Shown in pieces: positions 11,895 through 21,523 of a stretch of 64,000 nt of DNA. The notes beneath the pieces are model-generated. The model was not told the origin of the DNA, did not search any database, and was given only the letters and a program-made list of their open reading frames with translations. Position 1 is the first letter of the stretch; every line of letters starts with the position of its first letter. The DNA comes from Achromobacter ruhlandii (GTDB lineage Bacteria > Pseudomonadota > Gammaproteobacteria > Burkholderiales > Burkholderiaceae_B): contig NZ_CADIJL010000001.1 of NCBI RefSeq assembly GCF_902859695.1, positions 186,001 to 250,000 on the forward strand, written 5' to 3'. The translations under genes were made by a program, and so were the position numbers.

Positions 11895-13058
11895 ATGCGC
11901 AAGCACTTCGGCTTGTCCGCGGCCGCCGCCGCCGTTGCCCTGACCCTGCCGCTGCTGGCCAGCGCCCAGGTCAAGGTGGGCGTCACGGTGTCCAGCACCG
12001 GCCCCGCCGCGTCGCTGGGCATTCCCGAGCGCAACACGGTCGCGCTGCTGCCCAAGGAAGTGGCCGGCCAGAAGATCGAGTGGATCGTCCTGGACGACGC
12101 CACCGATACGACCCAAGCCGTCAAGAACTCGCGCAAGCTGGCCTCCGACGACAAGGTCGACGTGCTGATCGGCACGTCGGTCACGCCGGGCTCGCTGGCC
12201 ATGGTGGACGTGGCCGCCGAAGCCAAGGTGCCGATGATCAGCGTGGCCGCCAGCGCCAAGATCGTCGAACCCGTGGACGACAAGCGCCGCTGGGTCTTCA
12301 AGACCCCGCAGAACGATGCCCTGATGGCCGGCGCGCTGGCCGATGCCATGGCCAAGTCCAAGGTCAAGACGCTGGGCTTCATCGGCTTTGCCGACGCCTA
12401 CGGCGACGGCTGGCTGGACGTGATGCAGAAGGCCGCCAAGGCCAAGGGCATCGAGATCGTCTCCATCGAGAAATACAGCCGCACCGACACCAGCGTCACG
12501 GGCCAGGTGCTCAAGCTGATCGGCGCCAAGCCCGACGCCATCCTGATCGCCGGCGCCGGCACTCCGTCCGCGCTGCCGCAAAAGGAGCTGAAGGCCCGCA
12601 ACTACGGCGGCACCATCTACCAGACCCACGGCGCCGCCAACAACGACGTGCTGCGCGTCTGCGGCAAGGACTGCGACGGCATGTACCTGCCGGCCGGCCC
12701 GCTGCTGGTCGCGGCCCAGCTGCCCGACAGCAACCCGGTCAAGAAGTCGGCCCTGGCCTACGTCGAGACCTACGAGAAGGCCAACGGCGCCGGTTCGACC
12801 AACACCTTCGGCGGCCACATGTGGGATGCCGGTCAGTTGGTCGTTGCCGCGCTGCCCGCGGCCCTGAAGACCGGCGCCAAGCCGGGCACGCCGGAGTTCC
12901 GCGCCGCCATGCGCGACGCCCTGGAAAACGTCAAGGACCTGGCCGCCTCGCAAGGCGTGTTCAACATGTCGCCGACGGACCACGCCGGCTTCGACGAGCG
13001 TTCGCGCGTCATCGTCAAGGTCGAAGGCGGCAAGTGGGTCTACCAGCCCGGCCTGTAA
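11895..13058 (+). CDS. livK: LIV-type branched-chain amino acid ABC binding protein
   Basis: 387 residues with a signal peptide ending near LLASAQ. It belongs to the periplasmic-binding LivJ/LivK fold: VKVGVTVSSTGPAASLGIPERN at the mature N-terminus, VDVLIGTSVTPGSLAM, and the FGGHMWDAG and MRDALEN segments near the C-terminus. The substrate is probably a branched-chain or related amino acid, but LIV-type proteins also bind aromatic acids and amides, so specificity is unproven. It heads the operon with livH, livMG and livF; intercistronic hairpins follow it. Confidence 0.9.
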   Translation: MRKHFGLSAAAAAVALTLPLLASAQVKVGVTVSSTGPAASLGIPERNTVALLPKEVAGQKIEWIVLDDATDTTQAVKNSRKLASDDKVDVLIGTSVTPGSLAMVDVAAEAKVPMISVAASAKIVEPVDDKRRWVFKTPQNDALMAGALADAMAKSKVKTLGFIGFADAYGDGWLDVMQKAAKAKGIEIVSIEKYSRTDTSVTGQVLKLIGAKPDAILIAGAGTPSALPQKELKARNYGGTIYQTHGAANNDVLRVCGKDCDGMYLPAGPLLVAAQLPDSNPVKKSALAYVETYEKANGAGSTNTFGGHMWDAGQLVVAALPAALKTGAKPGTPEFRAAMRDALENVKDLAASQGVFNMSPTDHAGFDERSRVIVKVEGGKWVYQPGL

Positions 13059-13081
13059 TCTCCCTGGATTGCCCGATCCAA

Positions 13082-13131
13082 GGGCGCCCCTTGCGGGCGC
13101 CCCATGCTTCGCACCGGCCTCTCCGGCCGGT
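13082..13131 (+). promoter_or_regulatory. Paired intercistronic hairpins after the LIV binding-protein gene
   Basis: Two GC hairpins in tandem: GGGCGCCC at 13082-13089 with 13095-13102, and ACCGGCC (13113-13119) with GGCCGGT (13125-13131). Neither has a T-run. Such hairpins between a binding-protein gene and its permease genes commonly stabilise the upstream mRNA or partly terminate it, giving excess binding protein. The role here is inferred. Confidence 0.5.
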
Positions 13132-13188
13132 GTGTCGTATCAGTGTTCCGGGCGGGGTCGGAACACCAAGAATCAATAAGGTTGTTAG

Positions 13189-14226
13189 ATGGATTCCTCA
13201 ATTGCGCTGATTCTGCTGCAAGACGGTATCGTCAACGGCGCCATCTATGCCCTGCTGGGCATGGCGCTGGTGCTGGTGTTCGCCGTTACGCGCGTCATTT
13301 TCATTCCCCAGGGCGAGTTCGTGGCGTTCGGCGCCCTGACGCTCGCGATGCTGGTGGACGGCAAGGTGCCCGGCACCGCCTATCTCCTGCCGCTGCTGGG
13401 CGTGGTGTGCCTGGCGCTCGAGCTGCTGCGCGCGCTGCGGACCCGCAGCGCGGCTGGCCTGCCCAAGGCCGTGTTGACCTGTCTCGTCGTGCCGCTCGCG
13501 TTGCTGTGGCTGACGACCACCTATACCGCCGCCGGCAATTCGCTGTGGCTCAACATGCTGCTGACGCTGCTGCTGGTGATCCCGATGGGCCCGATGGTCT
13601 ATCGCATCGTCTACCAGCCGCTGGCCGAGGCCACCGTGCTTGTGCTGCTGATCGTGTCGGTGGCGGTGCACTTCGCGCTGACCGGCCTGGCCCTGGTGTT
13701 CTTCGGCGCCGAAGGCTGGCGCACGCCCGCGTTCGTGAGCGGCCAGGTCGACCTGGGCTTCACCACCTGGTCGGCGCAGAGCCTGTTCGTGGTCGCGACC
13801 TGCGCGCTGCTGATCATCGCGCTGTGGCTGTTCTTCGGCAAGACGCTGTACGGCCGCGCGCTGCGCGCCACCGCCGTCAACCGCCGCGGCGCGCGCCTGG
13901 TGGGCATCAGCACCACCATGTCGGGCAGCCTGACCTTCACGCTGGCCACCGCCATCGGCGCCATGTCCGGCATGCTGATCGCGCCCATCACCACGGTCTA
14001 CTACGACACGGGCTTCCTGATCGGCCTGAAGGGCTTTGTCGGCGCCATCATCGGCGGTTTGGCCAGCTACCCCGTGGCGGCCGCCGGCTCGCTGCTGGTG
14101 GGCGTGCTGGAATCGTTCTCGTCCTTCTGGGCCAGCGCCTACAAGGAAGTGATCGTCTTCACCTTGATTATCCCGGTTCTGGTCTGGCGTTCGTTCAGCA
14201 CCCATCACGTGGACGAAGAGGAGTAA
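13189..14226 (+). CDS. livH: LIV-type ABC transporter permease (LivH family)
   Basis: 345-residue polytopic membrane protein. The N-terminus LLQDGIVNGAIYALLGMALVLVFAVTRV and the C-terminal GLKGFVGAIIGGLASYPVAAAGSLLVGVLE are typical of LivH permeases. The cytoplasmic loop LRATAVNRRGARLVGIS corresponds to the EAA-like coupling region. It is somewhat longer than E. coli LivH (about 308 residues) because of an insertion after the second helix (about residues 75-110). The livMG gene starts five bases downstream. Confidence 0.92.
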   Translation: MDSSIALILLQDGIVNGAIYALLGMALVLVFAVTRVIFIPQGEFVAFGALTLAMLVDGKVPGTAYLLPLLGVVCLALELLRALRTRSAAGLPKAVLTCLVVPLALLWLTTTYTAAGNSLWLNMLLTLLLVIPMGPMVYRIVYQPLAEATVLVLLIVSVAVHFALTGLALVFFGAEGWRTPAFVSGQVDLGFTTWSAQSLFVVATCALLIIALWLFFGKTLYGRALRATAVNRRGARLVGISTTMSGSLTFTLATAIGAMSGMLIAPITTVYYDTGFLIGLKGFVGAIIGGLASYPVAAAGSLLVGVLESFSSFWASAYKEVIVFTLIIPVLVWRSFSTHHVDEEE

Positions 14227-14231
14227 ACGCC

Positions 14232-16070
14232 ATGAACCGCATTCTGCTTGCCGTCTTTATCGTCGTCCTGGCGGGGCTGCCGCTCTTGCCTGTCACGCCC
14301 GAGTTCTGGGTGACGCAATTGAACTACATCGGGCTGGCCAGCCTGGTGGTGCTGGGGCTGGTGCTGCTGACCGGCGTCGGCGGCCTGACCTCGTTCGGCC
14401 AGGCCGCGTTCGTCGGCCTGGGCGCGTACACCACCGCCTACCTGACCACGCAATACGATGTGTCGCCGTGGCTGGCGCTGCCCGCCGGCCTGATCCTGAC
14501 CGCCGTGGTGGCCTACCTGCTGGGCGCGATCACGCTGCGCCTGTCGGGCCACTACCTGCCACTCGGCACCATCGCCTGGGGCCTGTCGCTGTACTTCCTG
14601 TTCGGCAACCTGGACTGGCTGGGCAAGCATGACGGCATCGCCGGCATCGAGCCCATCAGCATCTTCGGCATGTCGCTGGCCAGCGGCCGCCACATCTACT
14701 ACCTGATCTGGGTGTTCGTGCTGCTGGCGCTGTGGGCGACCCGCAACCTGCTGAACTCGCGTCCGGGCCGCGCCATCCGCGCGCTCAAGAGCGGCGCCGG
14801 CATGGCCGAGTCGATGGGCGTGAACACGGCCGCCTACAAGGTCGTGATCTTCGTCTGGGCCGCGCTGCTGGCCTGCGTCTCGGGCTGGCTCTACGCGCAC
14901 ATGCAGCGCGCCGTCAGCCCCAGCCCGTTCGGCATCAACTACGGCATCGAGTACCTGTTCATGGCCGTGGTCGGCGGCGCCGGCTACGTCTGGGGCGCGC
15001 TGCTCGGCTCCAGCGTCATCCTGGTGCTGAAGGACCAGCTGCAGAACCTGCTGCCCAAGCTGCTGGACACCAACGCCAACTTCGAGATGATCGTCTTCGG
15101 CGTGCTGCTGATCCTGATGCTGCAATACGCCCGCAACGGCCTCTGGCCGATCCTGGCGGGCTGGTGGGGCAGCCTCACCGGCGCCGATGGCTCGCGCCGC
15201 AATCTGGCCCCGCCCAAGCCGGCGCCGGCGCTGCCGCTGCGCGCGCGGCCGCAAGCCGGGCAGGTGGTGCTGGAAGTGGATGCCATCCGCAAGGAATTCG
15301 GCGGCCTGGTCGCCGTCAACGACATCAGCTTCAAGGTCCGCTCCGGCGAGATCATGGGCCTGATCGGCCCCAACGGCGCCGGCAAGAGCACCACCTTCAA
15401 CCTGATCAGCGGCGTGTTGCCGGTGACTCGCGGCAAAGTCACCTTCATGGGCGAGCGCATCGACAGCCGTTCGGCGCGCGAGATCGCCAAGCTGGGCGTG
15501 GGCCGCACCTTCCAGCACGTGCAGTTGCTGCCGGGCATGACGGTGCTGGAAAACGTCGCGCTGGGCGCACACCTGCGCTCCGACGTGGGCGTGTGGGCGG
15601 GCGCCCTGCACACCGACCGCGCACGCGAGGCGCAACTGCTGCACGAGGCCGCCGAGCAGATCAAGCGCGTCGGCCTGGGCGAATACCTGTACGAACAAGC
15701 GGGCAACCTGGCGCTGGGCCAGCAACGCATCCTGGAAATCGCGCGGGCCCTGGCCAGCGATCCGGTGCTGCTGTTGCTGGACGAGCCGGCCGCCGGCTTG
15801 CGCTACAAGGAAAAGCAGGACCTGGCGCGCGTGCTGGAACAGCTGCGCGCCGAGGGCATGAGCATTCTGCTGGTGGAACACGACATGGATTTTGTGATGC
15901 GCCTGACCAACCACCTGGTGGTGATGGATTTCGGCACCAAGCTGGCCGAAGGCGTGCCGGCCGAGGTGCAACAGAACCCGGCGGTGCTGGAAGCTTACCT
16001 GGGCGGCATCGACGACGACCTGCCCGAAGCCGACCAGGCCAAGCCGGTGTCCGCGGGAGGCGTGCAATGA
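14232..16070 (+). CDS. Fused LIV-type permease and ATPase (LivM-LivG)
   Basis: 612-residue fusion. Residues 1 to about 315 are a LivM permease: [24 protein letters not shown] near the start, [18 protein letters not shown] in the coupling loop, [20 protein letters not shown]. After an Ala/Pro linker, residues from about 345 form a LivG ATPase: Walker [32 protein letters not shown], a signature region with [13 protein letters not shown] (the usual SGG replaced by LGQ), Walker [12 protein letters not shown]. No stop or frameshift separates the halves. The stop overlaps livF by ATGA. The start is ATG 14232; the upstream open frame overlaps livH and is rejected. Confidence 0.92.
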   Translation: MNRILLAVFIVVLAGLPLLPVTPEFWVTQLNYIGLASLVVLGLVLLTGVGGLTSFGQAAFVGLGAYTTAYLTTQYDVSPWLALPAGLILTAVVAYLLGAITLRLSGHYLPLGTIAWGLSLYFLFGNLDWLGKHDGIAGIEPISIFGMSLASGRHIYYLIWVFVLLALWATRNLLNSRPGRAIRALKSGAGMAESMGVNTAAYKVVIFVWAALLACVSGWLYAHMQRAVSPSPFGINYGIEYLFMAVVGGAGYVWGALLGSSVILVLKDQLQNLLPKLLDTNANFEMIVFGVLLILMLQYARNGLWPILAGWWGSLTGADGSRRNLAPPKPAPALPLRARPQAGQVVLEVDAIRKEFGGLVAVNDISFKVRSGEIMGLIGPNGAGKSTTFNLISGVLPVTRGKVTFMGERIDSRSAREIAKLGVGRTFQHVQLLPGMTVLENVALGAHLRSDVGVWAGALHTDRAREAQLLHEAAEQIKRVGLGEYLYEQAGNLALGQQRILEIARALASDPVLLLLDEPAAGLRYKEKQDLARVLEQLRAEGMSILLVEHDMDFVMRLTNHLVVMDFGTKLAEGVPAEVQQNPAVLEAYLGGIDDDLPEADQAKPVSAGGVQ

Positions 16071-16831
16071 CGACGTCCAAACCCGTTCTTGAAGTCAGCA
16101 ACCTGTCGGCCCGCTACGGCAAGGTCGGCGCGCTGGCCGGCGCCACGCTGACGGTTCCGGCCGGCAGCATCGTCACGGTGATCGGCGCCAACGGCGCCGG
16201 CAAGTCGACCATGCTGAACGCCATGATGGGATCGCTGCCGCAGACCGGCCACGCGGCCGGCTCCGTGCAGTACGCGGGCACCGATGTGTCGAGCTGGCCG
16301 GTCGAGCGCCGCGTCGCCGCTGGCATGTCGCTGGTGCCCGAGCGGCGCGAGCTGTTCGGCAGCATGTCGGTCGAAGACAACCTGCTGCTGGGCGGTTTCC
16401 GCCGCTACCGCGCCCGCGAAAGCGGCTGGCGCGACACGCTCAACGAAGTCTTCGACCTGTTCCCGCGCCTGCGCGAACGCCGCGCCCAGCAGGCCGGCAC
16501 GCTCTCGGGCGGCGAGCGCCAGATGCTGGCGGTCGGCCGCGCGCTGATGGCCAAGCCGGCGCTGCTGATGCTGGACGAGCCCAGCCTGGGCCTGGCGCCG
16601 CGCATCGTGCGCGAGATCTTCCACATCATCGCGCGCCTGCGCGAGACCGGCGTGGCGATCCTGCTGGTGGAACAGAACGCGCGCGCGGCGCTGCAGGTGG
16701 CCGACTACGGCTACGTGCTCGAGACCGGCGAAGTCATCCTGCACGGTCCGGCGCGCGAGCTGGCCGGCGATCCCAAGGTGATCGAGAGCTATCTCGGCCT
16801 GGGCAAGGGCGCGGAGCAGGCCGAGGCCTGA
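16067..16831 (+). CDS. livF: LIV-type ABC transporter ATPase (LivF family)
   Basis: 254 residues. Second ATPase of the first LIV system. Walker [10 protein letters not shown], the LivF-type [23 protein letters not shown], signature [16 protein letters not shown], Walker [15 protein letters not shown]-loop [12 protein letters not shown]. It overlaps the end of the livMG fusion by four bases and is the last gene of the operon. The convergent ASCH gene ends 22 bases beyond it; no clear terminator is seen between them. Confidence 0.93.
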   Translation: MTTSKPVLEVSNLSARYGKVGALAGATLTVPAGSIVTVIGANGAGKSTMLNAMMGSLPQTGHAAGSVQYAGTDVSSWPVERRVAAGMSLVPERRELFGSMSVEDNLLLGGFRRYRARESGWRDTLNEVFDLFPRLRERRAQQAGTLSGGERQMLAVGRALMAKPALLMLDEPSLGLAPRIVREIFHIIARLRETGVAILLVEQNARAALQVADYGYVLETGEVILHGPARELAGDPKVIESYLGLGKGAEQAEA

Positions 16832-16853
16832 TCCCCGCCGCGAGGCGGACGTG

Positions 16854-17261
16854 TCAGTCCGCCTCGCGCTTGAACACCTCGACCACCCGGAAGCGCTCGC
16901 ACACCAGCAGCATGTCTGGCGCGTAGCCGCCATTGCGGTCGAAGTAATCGATGTGTCCGGATCGCCAGGCGTCGTAAGGGCCTTCGCCCTCGGCCACGGC
17001 GAAGGCTTCGTCCACTTCGTCAAAACGCTGGATGACGACGCTGATCGTCTCGATGGCGCAGGCCGGGCGGCCGCGGCCATCCAGTACCACGTCGCGTCGG
17101 CCCGGCTCGGGCACCGGTTCCTTCTCGTCAAAGTCGCGCAGCGCGCCGCAGGTCGCGGTCTTGGCGCCCGACAACACCAATGCCAGCAATTCATCGGCCA
17201 GCTCGGGCGAATCGCCGAACTGGAAGGTCACGGCGTTCTCGTAAGGGGCGGGCGGTTTCAT
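16854..17261 (-). CDS. ASCH domain protein
   Basis: 135 residues. The N-terminal FGDSPELADELLALVLSG followed by KTATC is the hallmark of small ASCH-domain proteins; FDEVDEAFAVAEGEG and WRSGHIDYF also fit. ASCH domains share the PUA-like fold and are predicted RNA or nucleoside binders; some small members are amidohydrolases acting on N4-acetylcytidine. The function here is open. The ATG (17259-17261) overlaps the phospholipase C stop by ATGA, which fixes the start and suggests coupling, though no functional link is obvious. Confidence 0.85.
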   Translation of the reverse strand: MKPPAPYENAVTFQFGDSPELADELLALVLSGAKTATCGALRDFDEKEPVPEPGRRDVVLDGRGRPACAIETISVVIQRFDEVDEAFAVAEGEGPYDAWRSGHIDYFDRNGGYAPDMLLVCERFRVVEVFKREAD

Positions 17262-19408
17262 GCCGGCAGCGTCCAATGCAGAATCAATTCCTGGCCCATC
17301 GCGGGGTCGGAGGTGGAGGGAGCGCCGGTTTCGATGCGTCCTGCCAGGCGGCGCAGGAAGCCGGGCGCGTCGTCGGCGCGCACGCTGAAGTCGTACCAGC
17401 CGCCGCTGGCGGCCAGGTCCCAGGCCAGGGTGGCGCCGACGCCGGGTGCGAGCGCCGGTTCGTGGTGGCCGGCGTAGCCGTAGGCGTTGGCTTCGACCTG
17501 GAAGCCGCGCGGCAATGCGCCCGGGTTGTGCAGTTTCAGGCGCAACGTCGGCCCGGCGGCATCGCAGATGGCCTCGACCGATAGCGGCTCGGCGTCCGCG
17601 TGCAGCCGGCCCGCGACATGACGATGGAAGCCATTGGGGCCGAGCAGCCAAAGATCGTAGCGGCCGTCGTTGCCCGTCACCGGCCAGCTCGCTTCCAGAT
17701 GCTTGCCTGCCTCGAGGGTGTAGCGGCGCGGGCCGTCCTCCAGGCGCAGGCGGTCGTACACATGCAGCACGGCGCCGGCGGCGCCGCTGTTGTCCATGCG
17801 CAGCGCGATGCTTTCCTTGCCGGCGCTGGCCTGCACCGACAGCGCATAGGGCAGCGCGCGCGACGGGCGGGTGCCGGCCGCCTGCCGCGCCAGGGCGGGC
17901 CGTTCGGGCGCGGGCGGGGTGACGGTGCCAGGCAGCGCGGCGGCCTGGGCCGCGCGCGTGGCGGTGGCCGGCAGGCCACGGGTCAGGTCGGCCTCATCGG
18001 GCGTGGCGAAATCGAAGATCGAGGTCAGGTCGCCGCAGACCGCGCGGCGCCACGGCGAGATGTTGGGTTCGGCGACGCCGAAGCGGCGCTCGACGAAGCG
18101 CAGCACCGAGGTGTGGTCGAACACCTCCGAGTTGACCCAGCCGCCCTTGGTCCAGGGCGACAGCACGTACATCGGCACGCGCGGCCCCAGGCCATAGACG
18201 CCGTGCAGGTGGGCGGCCGTATCGTCCTTTTCGGCGCCGGTGACGATCTCGTGGTATTCGCCGGCGGTGTCCACGGTGGACGCGCCCGCCAGCCTGCCGT
18301 CAGGGCCGCGCGAGGGGGGCGCCGGCGGCGGCATGTGGTCGAAGAAGCCGTCGTTCTCGTCGAACATCAGCAACAGGACGGTCTTGCTCCAGACCTCGGG
18401 ATTGGCGGTCAGCGCGTCCAGCACCTTTGCCGTGTAGTCCGCGCCCTGCGCCGGGCTGGAAGGGCTGGGGTGCTCGGAGCCGGCTTTGGTGGCGCAGATC
18501 CACGACACCTGCGGCAGCGTGCCATCCAGCACGTCCTGGCGCAACTGGTCCAGGCCGCGGGTGGTCAACGCCTTGTCCTTGAGCGCGGCCAGCGAGCCCG
18601 GCACGCCGTGGTAGGCGTCGCGGTAGGCCTTGAAGCCCGCGGTCGGATTGAGCGAGTAGTTGTCCGCCATGTCCTGGTAGATGCGCCAGCGGATGCCGGC
18701 GCGTTCCAGCCGCTCGGGATAAGTGGTCCAGGTGTAGGCGCCGGCGGGATCGCCGCCGCCCAGCTTGTTGTAGGTGTTGCCCAGCGCCGGGCCGTGGCCG
18801 CGGCCCAGGCCGTCGTTGGTGCCGCTCCAGACGAACAGGCGGTTGGTGTTGGTGCCGCCGGTGAACGAACAGTGATAGGCGTCGCACACGGTGAAGGCGC
18901 GCGCCATGGCGTACTGGAACGGCATGTCGGCCTCGGTGTAGTACGCCATCGAATGGTTCTTCTTGGCGGCCGGCCATTGGCCCATGCGGCCGGCGTCCCA
19001 GGCGTCCTGGGCGTTGGACCAGGTGTGCGGCGTGCTGGCCACGCGCATGGCCTCGTAGGCCGCGCCGGTGTCGAGCCGGAATGGCAGCACGCTGCGCGGC
19101 GCGCCCTCGTCGGGGCGGCCGTTGTACTGCGCCCAGACCGTGCGGCGTTCGAAGTCGGGACTGGCGGGCACCGGGATCGGAAAGCGGTCGCCGAAGCCGC
19201 GCACTCCGGCGAGGCCGCCGAAGTAGTGGTCGAACGACCGGTTTTCCTGCATGAAGATGACGATGTGCTCGACGTCTTCAATCGTGCCCTTGCGGCGGTT
19301 GGCGGGAATCGCCAGCGCGCGGCGGATGGAGGCCGGCAGCAGCGCCAGGGCGCTGCTCGCGCCGGCGATCGCGGCGCCGCCGCGCAGGAACTCGCGTCGG
19401 GTTTGCAT
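17258..19408 (-). CDS. plcN: Tat-exported phosphocholine-type phospholipase C
   Basis: 716 residues, standard for the bacterial PlcN/PlcH family. The twin-arginine signal is MQTRREFLRGGAAIAGASS. The catalytic domain shows IFMQENRSFDHYFG near residue 53, GTNTNRLFVWSGTNDG with the likely nucleophilic Thr, LLLMFDENDGFFDHMPPP, and VPMYVLSPWTKGGWVNSEVFDHTS. Two C-terminal beta-rich DUF756-type domains follow (from about residue 520). It hydrolyses phosphatidylcholine or sphingomyelin outside the cytoplasm; haemolytic and non-haemolytic members cannot be told apart by eye. It is coupled to the ASCH gene. Confidence 0.93.
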   Translation of the reverse strand: MQTRREFLRGGAAIAGASSALALLPASIRRALAIPANRRKGTIEDVEHIVIFMQENRSFDHYFGGLAGVRGFGDRFPIPVPASPDFERRTVWAQYNGRPDEGAPRSVLPFRLDTGAAYEAMRVASTPHTWSNAQDAWDAGRMGQWPAAKKNHSMAYYTEADMPFQYAMARAFTVCDAYHCSFTGGTNTNRLFVWSGTNDGLGRGHGPALGNTYNKLGGGDPAGAYTWTTYPERLERAGIRWRIYQDMADNYSLNPTAGFKAYRDAYHGVPGSLAALKDKALTTRGLDQLRQDVLDGTLPQVSWICATKAGSEHPSPSSPAQGADYTAKVLDALTANPEVWSKTVLLLMFDENDGFFDHMPPPAPPSRGPDGRLAGASTVDTAGEYHEIVTGAEKDDTAAHLHGVYGLGPRVPMYVLSPWTKGGWVNSEVFDHTSVLRFVERRFGVAEPNISPWRRAVCGDLTSIFDFATPDEADLTRGLPATATRAAQAAALPGTVTPPAPERPALARQAAGTRPSRALPYALSVQASAGKESIALRMDNSGAAGAVLHVYDRLRLEDGPRRYTLEAGKHLEASWPVTGNDGRYDLWLLGPNGFHRHVAGRLHADAEPLSVEAICDAAGPTLRLKLHNPGALPRGFQVEANAYGYAGHHEPALAPGVGATLAWDLAASGGWYDFSVRADDAPGFLRRLAGRIETGAPSTSDPAMGQELILHWTLPA

Positions 19409-19479
19409 GCGGGATCTTCCTTGTCATGCGGCGCCGCCCGAAATGGGCGGCGTGCTCCGCCGCGCCGCGGCCGGAGGGG

Positions 19480-20325
19480 TTATTGCTTGCGCGTGCTTTC
19501 GGCGTAGTCCATGTACAGCTTGTGCGCGCGGCGCGCCAGCGGGCCGTATTCCAGCTTGCGGTCTTCGACGCGGTTCACGTGAACCACCTTGCCGTAGTTG
19601 CCGGACGAGAACACTTCGTCGGCGGCCTCGATGTCGGCGCGCGTCAGGCTGCGTTCCTGCACCTCGACGCCGTCGGCCTTGAGCAGCGCCAGCACGCGGC
19701 GGCGCGTGATGCCGTTCAGGAAGGTGCCGTTGTCCACCGGGGTCGAGACCACGCCGTCCTTGGCGATCCACAGGTTGCTGGAGGCGAACTCGGCGATGTT
19801 GCCGGCGCCGTCCAGCATGATGGCGTTGTCGAAGCCCTTGTCCATCGCCTCGCGGATGGCGCGCTGGCCGTTGGGGTACAGGCAGGAGGCCTTGGCGTCG
19901 GTCGGCGCCATGTTGGGCCAGGAACGCGCGAAGCTGGAGAAGCAGGCGGCAAAGCCCTGGTCGCCCGGCATCGGCACCTTGAACACGTGCAGCACGAACT
20001 GGGTCTTGTCGGCGTCGGGCAGCAGGAAGCCGTCGGCGCAGAAGAACATCGGCTTGATGTAGAGCTCGCTGCCCTCGGGGAACTTGGCCACCGCCTGCAG
20101 GCACAGCGCCTGGATTTCCTGCCAGGTGATCTGCGGCTTCATCAGCATCTTTTCGGCCGAGCGCACCACGCGCTGGCAATGCAGGTCCAGGTCAGGCGTC
20201 AAACCGCGGAACGCGCGCGCGCCGTCGAAGACCATGCTGGCCATCCAGAAGGCGTGGTCGGCGGGGCCGAGCAGTTTGGGGTTTTCGGTGGTCCAGTGAC
20301 CGTTGTGCCAGAACAGGGCATCCAT
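19480..20325 (-). CDS. Branched-chain-type aminotransferase (PLP fold class IV)
   Basis: 281 residues starting at MDALFWHNGHWTTENPKLLG. It belongs to the class IV PLP aminotransferases (IlvE/Dat family): FWMASMVFDGARAFRG near the N-terminus, the likely PLP lysine in DAKASCLYPN, AIMLDGAGNIAEFASSNLW, and GTFLNGITRRRVL. It probably transaminates branched-chain or related amino acids. It is shorter than E. coli IlvE (309 residues) and its SGNYGKVVHVNRVEDR segment is unlike IlvE, so D-amino acid or other specificity is possible. It lies between two LIV-type transport clusters. Confidence 0.85.
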   Translation of the reverse strand: MDALFWHNGHWTTENPKLLGPADHAFWMASMVFDGARAFRGLTPDLDLHCQRVVRSAEKMLMKPQITWQEIQALCLQAVAKFPEGSELYIKPMFFCADGFLLPDADKTQFVLHVFKVPMPGDQGFAACFSSFARSWPNMAPTDAKASCLYPNGQRAIREAMDKGFDNAIMLDGAGNIAEFASSNLWIAKDGVVSTPVDNGTFLNGITRRRVLALLKADGVEVQERSLTRADIEAADEVFSSGNYGKVVHVNRVEDRKLEYGPLARRAHKLYMDYAESTRKQ

Positions 20326-20400
20326 GGTGGTTTCCTTCGCGGGTATCGGGTGGCGCGATAATGGCGCCGAAACGTCAGGATACATGAGGCGCGGACCGTC

Positions 20401-21411
20401 TCACTCCTTGTCCAGCGCCGCCTGCACGCGTTCGGCCGCATCGGCCGGCATCCATTGCCGCCAGACCGGTCCGTACTGCTTGAGGAAGTAGCGCGCGGCC
20501 TCCTCGGGTTCCTTGCCTTCGTTCTCCAGCCAGCCGAGCGTGGCGTCGATGGCGTCGCTGGGAATGGTCAGCTTGGCCAGGAACGCGGCCAGCTGCGGCG
20601 CCTCCTTGGCAAAAGCGCTGTTCACGCCAGTCACCACGGGGTTGGGCTTGAACTCGGTGGCCACCGGCTTGGCGCACTTGGGATCGGTCAGGCAGGTATA
20701 CGCGGTCTGGTCAAAGGCCGGCAGTTCCAGCTTGACCAGGTCTAGCGCGCCGATCAGCGCGGTGGGCGTCCAGTAGTAGAAGACGATGTCGCGCTTGCGC
20801 TTGTAGGCCGACAGGATGGCGGCCTTCTGCGCCGCGCCGGAACCGGGCGCGAACAGGCTGTAGTCGCGGTCCAGGCCGAGCGCGCGCAACAGGTTGTCGT
20901 TCAGCGTGCCGCAGGCCCAGCCGGCGGGGCAGCCGTAGATGCGGCCGCGGCCCGGGTCTTCCGGATCGGCGAAGACCTGCTTGAAGCGCGCCAGGTCCGC
21001 CGCCGATTTCAAGTCGGGATGGCGCTGCACGGTGTAACGCGGCACGTACCAGCCTTCGCCGGCGTCGTAGACATGCCCCAGGCCCTGCACGCGGCCGCTG
21101 GCCAGCGCCTTCTTCCAGGCCACCTCGATCTGCCCCGGCCACACCTCCGGCGTGACGTCGACGTCGCCGCGCTGCAGGGCGGCCAGCATGGGCAGCGTCT
21201 CGCCGATCTCGACGCTGGTCTTGCAGCCGTAGCCGTGTTCCATCACGTAGCGCTCGATGCCGGCCAGCACCAGGTTGGATTCCCAGTTCAGGCCGCTGAA
21301 ACGGACCGGGCGGTCGACCTCGCAGACCGGCTTGGCGGCGTGGACCGCGGCGGGCGCCAGCAGGGCGGCGGACAGCGCCAGGGCGCCGGCGAGCAAAGGC
21401 TTCATGCGCAT
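20401..21411 (-). CDS. Orphan betaine/proline-type ABC binding protein
   Basis: 336 residues with a signal peptide (MKPLLAGALALSAALLAPAAVHA). It is an OpuAC/ProX-type periplasmic binding protein: FSGLNWESNLVLAGIERYVMEHGYGC, GETLPMLAALQRGDVDVTPEVWPGQ, DIVFYYWTPTALIG. Five aromatic residues in these regions fit a quaternary-amine cage, but the ligand is not proven. Four cysteines in the mature part (GCPAGWACG, TCLTDPKC) may form disulfides. No permease or ATPase of the ProW/ProV type is near, so it must use a distant transporter or act as a sensor. Confidence 0.85.
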   Translation of the reverse strand: MRMKPLLAGALALSAALLAPAAVHAAKPVCEVDRPVRFSGLNWESNLVLAGIERYVMEHGYGCKTSVEIGETLPMLAALQRGDVDVTPEVWPGQIEVAWKKALASGRVQGLGHVYDAGEGWYVPRYTVQRHPDLKSAADLARFKQVFADPEDPGRGRIYGCPAGWACGTLNDNLLRALGLDRDYSLFAPGSGAAQKAAILSAYKRKRDIVFYYWTPTALIGALDLVKLELPAFDQTAYTCLTDPKCAKPVATEFKPNPVVTGVNSAFAKEAPQLAAFLAKLTIPSDAIDATLGWLENEGKEPEEAARYFLKQYGPVWRQWMPADAAERVQAALDKE

Positions 21412-21523
21412 GATGGAGCACCTTTCTGATTGCGTGCCGGTCATTGTAAAGGTCCCATGCAATCGGGGCCGCGTTCAGCGGCCCCGAGGGTCAGGCAGGC
21501 GATGCGGCCGGCGGCCGCGCGGA

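Noticed and set aside
13104-14231. N-terminal extension of the livMG gene
   Set aside because: Overlaps livH out of frame; LivM begins naturally at ATG 14232.
17600-19507. 635-codon open frame antisense to phospholipase C
   Set aside because: Gly/Arg/Ala-rich shadow of a gene with clear catalytic motifs on the other strand.
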